A DNA stretch of 6,452 nucleotides from Candidatus Bathyarchaeota archaeon (GTDB taxonomy: Archaea; Thermoproteota; Bathyarchaeia; TCS64). Position numbers and translations under genes: made by a program. This document shows positions 1 to 5,618 of the stretch, one piece after another. Where the stretch lies: assembly GCA_030602935.1 (NCBI GenBank), contig JAUVYU010000045.1:1-6452 (forward strand). The letters are read 5' to 3'. Position 1 is the first letter of the stretch. The number at the start of each line of letters is the position of its first letter. Below the pieces are notes generated by a model, which was not told the origin of the DNA, did not search any database, and saw only the letters and a program-made list of their open reading frames with translations.

Positions 1-1
1 G

Positions 2-1414
2 ATCCCCGACGAGAAGACCTACCTCGTCATAGACGTAGCGGACGAGTCGCCTGTGGGCATCCTCCAGGAGGCCTTCGTCGCTGAGTATGCTAAGCCTGGG
101 GTCAAGTTCGTCATCAGGGGGAGCCCCTGGAAGATACTGAATGTCCACAACGACAAGATCTACGTCAGGGCGGAGGACGACCCCACGGGCGCCATCCCCA
201 GTTGGGTAGGGGAGGAGATACCTGTACCCATCGATGTCGCCTTGGAGGTGGGGAGGATCAAGGCCATGGTGGAGGAGTGCGTCAAGGATGGACGCCCGCA
301 GAGCGAGGTCATCTCGGAGCTCGCTGAGATCTATCCGGCTAGGGAGGAGACCATCAAGAGGGCTGTCTCCGAGATCGTGGAGCACGTCGAGCTGGGCTAT
401 GCAGTGCCCACGGATAAGAGGATAGTCGTCGAGGACTGGGATGAGAACGTGATCATCCACGCCAGCCTCGGCACACTGGTGAACAGGACCCTGGCGAGGG
501 TGATAGGTCACGTCATCTCGGAGGAGACGGGCTACCCCGTGGGGGTCCAGCAGGACACCTACAACGTGGTCGCCCAGACGGTGGGGGAGGTGGACTCAGC
601 CTACGTGGAGGCCCTCCTGAGGAAGCTCACCGAGTCGGACCTTGAGGCCCTCATGCGCGATGCCGTGACGAAGACGGGGCTCTTCAAAAGGCGCATCATC
701 AACGTCGCCCGCAAGTCCGGGGCCCTCAGCAAGTTCGCCAACTTCAGCAACATCACCCTGGGGCGGCTGATGAAGAGCTTCGAGGGCACCTGCATCTACG
801 AGGAGGCGATGAAGGACACCCTGAGGCAGGACCTCGACATCGAGGGCACAATCGAGATCCTCAACAAGATAGCGGCGGGGGAGATAGAGGTCGTCCGGCT
901 CAGGACGAGGGACGAGGTGAGCCCCCTCGCCAAGCTCGCCATAGAGGGCACCAGCATGAGGACCGACATCGTCCCGGCCGAGAAGATGACCCGGATAATC
1001 ATCGAGTCGGCGCGCGCCCGCCTCCTCAACGAGACGCGGACCTTGGCCTGTCTGGGGCGATTGGACCACGTGGAGACCAGTCGGGTCAAAGAGCTTCCCG
1101 AGAAGATAGTCTGCCCGAGATGCGGCTCCACGGAGCTGGGTGTCTACGACAGGCCCATAGACGAGGTCAGCAGGGAGCTCTCCAGGGAGAGGAGGGGGGT
1201 CAAGAGGGAGGGAGAGCGCTGGTGGGAACGAGGGAAGGACACCGCGAAGCTCGTCTCCATGTACGGGAGGAGGGGGGCCATCGTCGCCACTGCCCGGAGG
1301 GTCGACTTCACCGAGGCCTGGGACATCCTCGCAGAGACCGTCGGGGAGTCGGATGAGTTCTTCGGGAAGATCGTCGAGGCCGAGAGGGAGGCCCTGAAGA
1401 GGCGCTTCATCTGA
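2..1414 (+). CDS. lhr: Lhr-family ATP-dependent helicase, C-terminal part (5'-truncated by the window edge)
   Basis: Lhr proteins are superfamily 2 DNA/RNA helicases of archaea and bacteria, implicated in replication-coupled repair and RNA processing. The reading frame is open from base 2, so the GTG at 53 is not a real start; about 470 C-terminal residues are visible and the two RecA motor domains lie upstream, outside the window. Recognition rests on the stretch around residues 59-87 (DPTGAIPSWVGEEIPVP, then an EVGRIK helix) and on residues ~150-168 (IIHASLGTLVNRTLARV), both typical of the Lhr C-terminal/DEAD-associated region. Near the end there is a zinc-ribbon-like segment with C350, C371 and C374 (CPRCGS), but the partner expected three residues after C350 is R353 (CLGR), so the site is incomplete. 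The protein ends at a TGA. The family is certain; which archaeal Lhr subgroup it belongs to cannot be told from this half. Confidence 0.95.
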   Translation: MPDEKTYLVIDVADESPVGILQEAFVAEYAKPGVKFVIRGSPWKILNVHNDKIYVRAEDDPTGAIPSWVGEEIPVPIDVALEVGRIKAMVEECVKDGRPQSEVISELAEIYPAREETIKRAVSEIVEHVELGYAVPTDKRIVVEDWDENVIIHASLGTLVNRTLARVIGHVISEETGYPVGVQQDTYNVVAQTVGEVDSAYVEALLRKLTESDLEALMRDAVTKTGLFKRRIINVARKSGALSKFANFSNITLGRLMKSFEGTCIYEEAMKDTLRQDLDIEGTIEILNKIAAGEIEVVRLRTRDEVSPLAKLAIEGTSMRTDIVPAEKMTRIIIESARARLLNETRTLACLGRLDHVETSRVKELPEKIVCPRCGSTELGVYDRPIDEVSRELSRERRGVKREGERWWERGKDTAKLVSMYGRRGAIVATARRVDFTEAWDILAETVGESDEFFGKIVEAEREALKRRFI

Positions 1415-1423
1415 TCCCGACGC

Positions 1424-1437
1424 ACGTGCGCGCACGT
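1424..1437. repeat. 14-bp perfect palindrome in an alternating purine-pyrimidine run
   Basis: The sequence acgtgcgcgcacgt equals its own reverse complement and lies 10 bases after the lhr stop codon. It sits inside an 18-bp strictly alternating purine-pyrimidine stretch (1420-1437), the composition that favours Z-DNA. As RNA it could fold only into a short 5-bp stem with a CGCG loop, and the sequence after it is AT-rich but has no clear U-tract, so a terminator is possible but unproven. It marks the point where GC-rich DNA changes to AT-rich DNA. Confidence 0.6.
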
Positions 1438-1532
1438 CGTTAAATTATAGGGGGTTAGACAGAAGAGCATAATAATTTTAAGAACATTCTGACAATTAAC
1501 CTAAATAATAATCAAATTCTTAATCATTATGT

Positions 1533-1543
1533 AAGAAGGATGG
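1533..1543 (+). promoter_or_regulatory. Ribosome binding site of the BAAT-family hydrolase gene
   Basis: The purine-rich string aagaaggatgg ends 7 bases before the ATG at 1551 and partly matches the anti-Shine-Dalgarno sequence. It supports this ATG as the start. Several AT-rich strings upstream (about 1443-1520) could hold a TATA box, but none stands out, so the promoter is not assigned. Confidence 0.5.
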
Positions 1544-1550
1544 TAAATTT

Positions 1551-2870
1551 ATGGTTAGTAAAAATAATGATTCTCTAGATCCCATTTATAATTTAAAAAT
1601 TAGACCCAGTAAGGATCTTGTTGATAAAAAAGTAAGCATCCGAATCTCGGGTCTTAAACCAAGCCAACACGTCACCTTGTGGGCGCGCATGAAAGATGAC
1701 TCGGATAGACAGTGGACGTCTCATGCAGTCTTTAAGGCAGATCACCAAGGTGTTGTTGATCTGATTTCACAGAAACCATTGTCTGGCACCTACGACATCA
1801 TAGACCCGATGGGTCTGTTTTGGTCTATGGCCCTAAACCCTGCTGAGAAAAATTTAGCAGGCTTCGTCAATATGGCGTTGACACCTAGTGAGATAATTTT
1901 CACGGTAGAAATAGGTGGGAAACCTGTTGCTCACAAAACCATCGAGAGATTATTCATCGCAAAAGACGTTATCAGGACGCTGGTTCGAGAAAATGGTCTT
2001 GTGGGGACGTTATTCTATCCTGCTGGCTCCGGTCAAAAACCGGGTGTAATTGTACTGGGAGGCTCTGGTGGTGGGCTACGCGAAAATAGGGCAGCTTTGT
2101 TAGCGTCGCACGGATATGCCGCTCTTGCCTTGGCGTATTTCAGAATGGAGCATCTCCCGGAGACGATGACGCTCATCCCTCTCGAGTATTTTGAGACGGC
2201 CATCCATTGGATGCAAGCCCAAGATATGGTTAATGAAGACAAGCTGGCCGTTATGGGAACGTCAAGGGGTGGTGAACTTGTGCTTTTACTTGGGTCTAAC
2301 TTTTCAGAGATCAAAGCTGTTGTTGCCTATGTCCCCAGCAATGTCGTTAATGCCGAGGTCGTGAACCTCCCTGATAAGAGGAAATCAGCCTGGTCGTATT
2401 GTGGGAAACCACTTCCCTTTGTTCCTTTAGTGATCACCGACTCTGATATGATGGTCATCGAGCGGAGAGTAAAATTAGGCCTGCAGTTTCGGATCACTCC
2501 TTACTTCCTTAGAGCCATGGACGATGAAAGCGCAGTTGAAAAAGCGACCATACCAGTTGAGAAATCAAAATGCCCCATCCTCCTAATCTCCGGTCAGGAT
2601 GACCAAATGTGGCCTTCAGACTTTTACTCTAAAATGGTTATGGAAAGACTTGAAAAAAACAAATATCCCTATCCATACAGACACCTGAGTTATAGAGGAG
2701 CTGGGCACGGTATATCGATCCCCTATATACCGAAAACGCTCTCCCTTTCACGTCATCCTGTGCAAGGAATATCATATGACATGGGGGGTAACCCCAAGGA
2801 CAATGCGTTTGCTACATCCGATTCCTGGTCTAAGGTTCTCAAGTTTCTTGAGAAAAGTCTAAGGCAGTAG
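1551..2870 (+). CDS. Acyl-CoA thioesterase / bile acid-CoA:amino acid N-acyltransferase (BAAT)-family alpha/beta hydrolase
   Basis: The 439-residue protein has the two-part architecture of the acyl-CoA thioesterase/BAAT family. Residues ~15-125 form an N-terminal beta-sandwich like the bile-acid-CoA hydrolase/transferase domain (LKPSQHVTLWARMKDD; YDIIDPMGLFWSM). Residues ~140-439 form an alpha/beta hydrolase. The likely triad is visible: nucleophile S238 in GTSRGGE, acid D350 or D351 in ISGQDDQMWPS, and H386 in GAGHG. A glycine-rich loop, LGGSGGGL, at 169-176 fits the oxyanion region. Serine rather than cysteine favours thioester hydrolysis over amino-acid conjugation; that is a family-level inference. 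No signal peptide or membrane segment is seen, so it is probably cytoplasmic. The substrate is unknown. Base composition is clearly lower in GC than the genes on both sides (27-55% in sampled lines against about 60%), suggesting horizontal acquisition. It stands alone, with AT-rich spacers on either side. Confidence 0.9.
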   Translation: MVSKNNDSLDPIYNLKIRPSKDLVDKKVSIRISGLKPSQHVTLWARMKDDSDRQWTSHAVFKADHQGVVDLISQKPLSGTYDIIDPMGLFWSMALNPAEKNLAGFVNMALTPSEIIFTVEIGGKPVAHKTIERLFIAKDVIRTLVRENGLVGTLFYPAGSGQKPGVIVLGGSGGGLRENRAALLASHGYAALALAYFRMEHLPETMTLIPLEYFETAIHWMQAQDMVNEDKLAVMGTSRGGELVLLLGSNFSEIKAVVAYVPSNVVNAEVVNLPDKRKSAWSYCGKPLPFVPLVITDSDMMVIERRVKLGLQFRITPYFLRAMDDESAVEKATIPVEKSKCPILLISGQDDQMWPSDFYSKMVMERLEKNKYPYPYRHLSYRGAGHGISIPYIPKTLSLSRHPVQGISYDMGGNPKDNAFATSDSWSKVLKFLEKSLRQ

Positions 2871-2950
2871 AGTGAGCGGGAAAGACAGCGCACGTAGCAT
2901 GAATCCTCTTCATCTTGAACCAAGTGCAAATGTTGTGCGTATGCATGAAT

Positions 2951-2958
2951 AAATATAC
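2951..2958 (+). promoter_or_regulatory. TATA-like box of the aroM-like gene
   Basis: The string aaatatac is centred about 26 bases before the ATG at 2980, which is the usual TATA-to-transcription-start distance in archaea. This places the predicted transcription start almost on the A of the start codon, implying a leaderless mRNA; consistent with that, no Shine-Dalgarno sequence precedes the ATG. Confidence 0.5.
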
Positions 2959-2979
2959 ACAGGAACTATTCTGTTATCG

Positions 2980-3657
2980 ATGGCGATGAAGAAGATAATA
3001 GGAATGCTCACTATAGGGCAGACTCCGAGAGTCGATCTCCTGCCTACATTAAACGAGATCCTTGGTGACGAGTATGAGATCATAGAGGCTGGAGCCCTGG
3101 ACGGCCTGAGCCTGGAGGACGTCAAAGGTATTGAGATCCTACCCGACGATTACATCCTCGTCTCCCGGATGAGGGATGGAACCGAGGTTAAGATAACGAA
3201 GAGATTCGTCATCCCCCGCGTCCAAGAGAAGATAACCGAGCTGGAGGAGAAGGGCGTCAGGCTGACAGTCATCATGTGCACCGGGGCCTTCCCCCAGTAC
3301 GAGTCGAAGGGCCTCGTCGTCACCCCCCAGGAGATCCTCAAGGGGGTCCTGAACGGCTCACTGAAGAAGGGAAAGCTGGGGGTCGTCTACCCCACCGAGG
3401 AACAGATGCCGGGGGCACAGTCAGACTTCGGAAGCGCCGACGTCGAGACCTACGCGGACGTCACCTCCCCCTACGAGGGGAGAGAGGGGCTTGAAGCCCT
3501 AGCCGGGCGCCTCTCAGCACAGAACCTAGATCTCATACTCCTCAACTGCTTCGGCTTCAGATCAGACCTGAAAAAGTACATAGCAGAGAGGACGGGAGTG
3601 CCCACCATACAGTCTAACGCCGTCGTCGCCAGGGTGCTGAAAGAGCTGGCTACCTAG
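2980..3657 (+). CDS. aroM: AroM family protein (Asp/Glu racemase-like fold)
   Basis: The 225-residue protein matches the AroM family over its whole length and has about the same length as E. coli AroM. Conserved landmarks are the N-terminal LTIGQTPRVDLLP (10-22), the central IMCTGAFP (98-105), VVYPTEEQMPGAQ (135-147), LNCFGF (188-193) and the C-terminal VPTIQSNAVVARVL (207-220). The role of AroM is not established; in E. coli the gene is linked to the TyrR-regulated aroL region, but the function is unknown. The layout resembles cofactor-independent Asp/Glu racemases, which use two cysteines from pseudo-symmetric halves, and here C100 and C190 occupy suitable places. Racemase-like activity is an inference. 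An alternative start is the ATG at 2986. The gene appears monocistronic, with its own TATA-like box, and its stop overlaps the convergent rlmE stop by 8 bp. No aromatic-pathway gene is adjacent. Confidence 0.88.
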   Translation: MAMKKIIGMLTIGQTPRVDLLPTLNEILGDEYEIIEAGALDGLSLEDVKGIEILPDDYILVSRMRDGTEVKITKRFVIPRVQEKITELEEKGVRLTVIMCTGAFPQYESKGLVVTPQEILKGVLNGSLKKGKLGVVYPTEEQMPGAQSDFGSADVETYADVTSPYEGREGLEALAGRLSAQNLDLILLNCFGFRSDLKKYIAERTGVPTIQSNAVVARVLKELAT

Positions 3658-4273
3658 CCCTGCGCCTCCGTCTCAGGTATCGAGCGACCAGGTACACCTC
3701 GGCGCTCCCCTTCCTGCTGGCCATGGGCTTCACGATGTTAACCTTCCTGTACGCCGCCTTCACCTCCTTGAGGTAGGCTTCGTACTCGGAGCCCATGAAG
3801 ACCTTGACCACGAACCAGCCGTCACGTCTCAGGAGGGCCTGCGAGACCTTCAACGCCATCGTCGCCAGGTCGATCTGGCGGAACTGATCCACATCCCAGA
3901 CACCGGAGATGTTGGGGGACAGGTCGGAGAGGACAACGTCAACCGAGCCAGGCAGCAGTTCCCTGATCTCATCCATAATCTCCTCGTCGAGGATGTCGCC
4001 GACGATGGTCTCCACGTTTCCTAGCTCCAGGTACTCAATCGGACGCAGGTCCACGCCGACAACGAGCCCGTCCTCCCCCACCGCCTCACTCACGACCTGG
4101 AGCCACCCCCCGGGGGCGGCACCTATGTCCAGGACGTACCGGGCTCCTCTGAAGAAGTGGAACCTCTCGTCCATCTGCTTGAGCTTGTAGGCCGCCCGGG
4201 AACGGTATCCCTCCTCCTTCGCCATCTTATGATAGTGATCATTCTTCCTCCTCGCCAGCCACCTTCGAGACAA
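3650..4273 (-). CDS. rlmE: 23S rRNA (uridine-2'-O)-methyltransferase, RlmE/FtsJ (RrmJ) family
   Basis: This SAM-dependent enzyme is expected to methylate a ribose in the A-loop of 23S rRNA, the position equivalent to E. coli U2552. The 207 residues include the SAM-binding motif VLDIGAAPGGW (47-57), the acidic residue of VGVDLRP (D75), and the full catalytic K-D-K-E set: K30 in RAAYKL, D117 in LSDLSPN, K157 in VVKVF and E192 in SAEVYLV. Their spacing matches E. coli RlmE (K38, D124, K164, E199). There is no C-terminal TRAM domain, unlike some archaeal relatives; the protein ends in an arginine-rich tail (RRRRRAR) that could bind RNA. The start is TTG at 4273-4271, chosen because the conserved N-terminal region (RRKNDHYHKMAKEEGYRSRAAYKL) begins there and a strong Shine-Dalgarno sequence precedes it. 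It is the second gene after trm1, with no gap between that gene's stop and this start. Confidence 0.95.
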   Translation of the reverse strand: MSRRWLARRKNDHYHKMAKEEGYRSRAAYKLKQMDERFHFFRGARYVLDIGAAPGGWLQVVSEAVGEDGLVVGVDLRPIEYLELGNVETIVGDILDEEIMDEIRELLPGSVDVVLSDLSPNISGVWDVDQFRQIDLATMALKVSQALLRRDGWFVVKVFMGSEYEAYLKEVKAAYRKVNIVKPMASRKGSAEVYLVARYLRRRRRAR

Positions 4274-5476
4274 CTAAACACCTCCCCTCTCCTTCAGGGC
4301 CCTGAACGCGGCCACGACATCTGAGGCTGAAGCGTCCGTCTTTATCCCCCTGTTGTCTACATGAGACTCGGTGGCTCTAAACCCTTTCACTCTTAAGGCG
4401 TTCAGCGCCTCGGCGAAGTCCACGGAGGCCATCCCCACCTCGGAGCAAGCCCTGTCCACGTTGAAGAAGCCGACAGGCAGGCCAACCTCGTCCTTCACTC
4501 TGGCGATGATCGACGTAAGCCTCCGATTCGAGCCTGCGAAGGACCTCTCGGAGTAACTAAGCATGTCATCGCAGAACGAGGCATCCGCAAGCTCCCCCAC
4601 CCACATAGGGCCAGCCGCCTTCATCTCTGAACCGCAGGCCTCACATCCGATCTCAGTCAAGGAGAACAGAGGGACAGTCCTCCTGTGCCCACAGCTGAAA
4701 CAATGCAGGACGTAGCCCATCTCCCTCAGGCTCCCGTCGGCCTTCTTCTTACCCCTCTCCAGACGGGCGTATACCCTGACATAGTGATCAGCGGCATAGC
4801 TGAAGACGGGCGTAGAGGCAACCTGATGCCTAGCGGCGGTCACGGCCAAGGCCCCGGTGACGAGCCTGATGGCCAGCTCGTGGCAGTACTCAGTCCTCAG
4901 GGAGCGCCCCCCGTACTTCCTCAGGGATGCCCTGGGGTGCACGCCGCAGAGAGGGGCCATGTCCGTGGCTGTCAGCCCTATCAGGCCGCCTCTCTTACAG
5001 GCCCTCACCGCCGTGTCTAAGTAGGGAGCTGGTGTGCCGTAGGGGTCTATGTCGACGTAGTCGAACCTGCTGAGGGGCTTGGCGTGGAGGGCGAGGATGA
5101 GGTTCGCCTCCATGTGCCTGACGGCTACCCTGTCCGAGACACCGTTGAGGGATACGTTCTCGGTCGCCAGCTGCACGGCCTTGGAGTTCAGGTCGCTGAG
5201 CACCACCTCCTCGACGCCTTCCACCTCTAGGGCCAGCCTGACACCCCTTATCCCGGTGCCGCACATGGGCTCGCAGGCGGAGACGCCCCTACCCAGCCTG
5301 CCCTGATGGGCGCCGAGGGCGAGGACGGCCGAGTCCCTGTTCAGCCTCATCCGTGGATTGTAGAAGACGGGGGCCAAGGAACGGGCTCTGTCGATGTGCT
5401 CCGCAGTGGACTCGTCGAGCTCCGGCACCAGGAGGGAGGCAGCCCCCTCGTTCACCCGGATCTTAGGGTACTCCAT
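4274..5476 (-). CDS. trm1: tRNA (guanine(26)-N2)-dimethyltransferase Trm1
   Basis: Trm1 uses SAM to make N2-methyl- and N2,N2-dimethylguanosine at position 26 of tRNA. The 400-residue protein has the usual archaeal length. Visible landmarks in order are: the start VNEGAASLLVPELD (8-21), the signature VFYNPRMRLNRD (37-48), SAM motif I CEPMCGTGIRGVR (68-80), D95 in LSDLN, the catalytic DIDPYGTPAPYLD (142-154), TATDMAPLCG (169-178), and the C-terminal HVDNRGIKTDAS (372-383). A zinc ribbon is formed by C259-x2-C262 and C278-x2-C281. No key residue is missing. The start is ATG at 5476-5474; a TATA-like box on the minus strand about 48 bases upstream predicts a leader of about 22 nt with only a weak Shine-Dalgarno sequence (AGGTCAG). 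It is the first gene of an RNA-modification operon with rlmE. Confidence 0.96.
   Translation of the reverse strand: MEYPKIRVNEGAASLLVPELDESTAEHIDRARSLAPVFYNPRMRLNRDSAVLALGAHQGRLGRGVSACEPMCGTGIRGVRLALEVEGVEEVVLSDLNSKAVQLATENVSLNGVSDRVAVRHMEANLILALHAKPLSRFDYVDIDPYGTPAPYLDTAVRACKRGGLIGLTATDMAPLCGVHPRASLRKYGGRSLRTEYCHELAIRLVTGALAVTAARHQVASTPVFSYAADHYVRVYARLERGKKKADGSLREMGYVLHCFSCGHRRTVPLFSLTEIGCEACGSEMKAAGPMWVGELADASFCDDMLSYSERSFAGSNRRLTSIIARVKDEVGLPVGFFNVDRACSEVGMASVDFAEALNALRVKGFRATESHVDNRGIKTDASASDVVAAFRALKERGGV
4279..4285 (-). promoter_or_regulatory. Shine-Dalgarno sequence for rlmE
   Basis: Read on the minus strand this is GGAGGTG, a close match to the archaeal anti-Shine-Dalgarno sequence, with a 5-base gap to the TTG start. 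It lies within the last codons of trm1 and decides the unusual TTG start over the later in-frame ATG at codon 17. Confidence 0.75.
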
Positions 5477-5514
5477 GTTCGTTCAGCTGACCTTTCCGCT
5501 GTTCCTTCGTAGAG

Positions 5515-5531
5515 GGATAGATATAAAAAAT
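5515..5531. promoter_or_regulatory. AT-rich TATA-like box in the divergent spacer, usable in either direction
   Basis: The string gatagatataaaaaata is the only strongly AT-rich patch between the divergent genes. Read on the minus strand it gives TTTTTTATATC, a good archaeal TATA-like box for trm1, with the start predicted near 5498. Read on the plus strand it gives TATAAAAAA, with a start predicted near 5552. That fits an upstream TTG start (5580) for the plus-strand gene better than it fits its ATG at 5619. A weaker plus-strand box, ctataag (5585-5591), lies the right distance before the ATG. Confidence 0.4.
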
Positions 5532-5618
5532 AGGGCGGACGATGGTTGATCTAAATCTCGAAGGGAGGACCCTGCAAGCTTGAGCTATAAGAGGAGACCT
5601 GATTCTGCTGAGATTACC

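Noticed and set aside
53..55. GTG as the start of the first gene
   Set aside because: The same frame is open back to base 2 and the upstream residues (IPDEKTYLVIDV) look like Lhr sequence, so the gene begins outside the window.
596..1435. 279-codon open frame on the minus strand opposite lhr
   Set aside because: Its translation is low-complexity (rich in Leu, Pro, Gly, Asp), matches no family I recognise, and lies entirely antisense to a clear Lhr reading frame. Long antisense frames are common in GC-rich codon-biased genes.
2785..2795. ggggt-a-acccc inverted repeat
   Set aside because: It lies inside the hydrolase coding sequence (GGNPK codons) with a one-base centre, so it cannot form a hairpin; it is best explained by coding sequence.
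1430..2895. The AT-rich segment as an insertion sequence or transposon
   Set aside because: It has no transposase, integrase or terminal inverted repeats; only the hydrolase gene and a short direct repeat are present.
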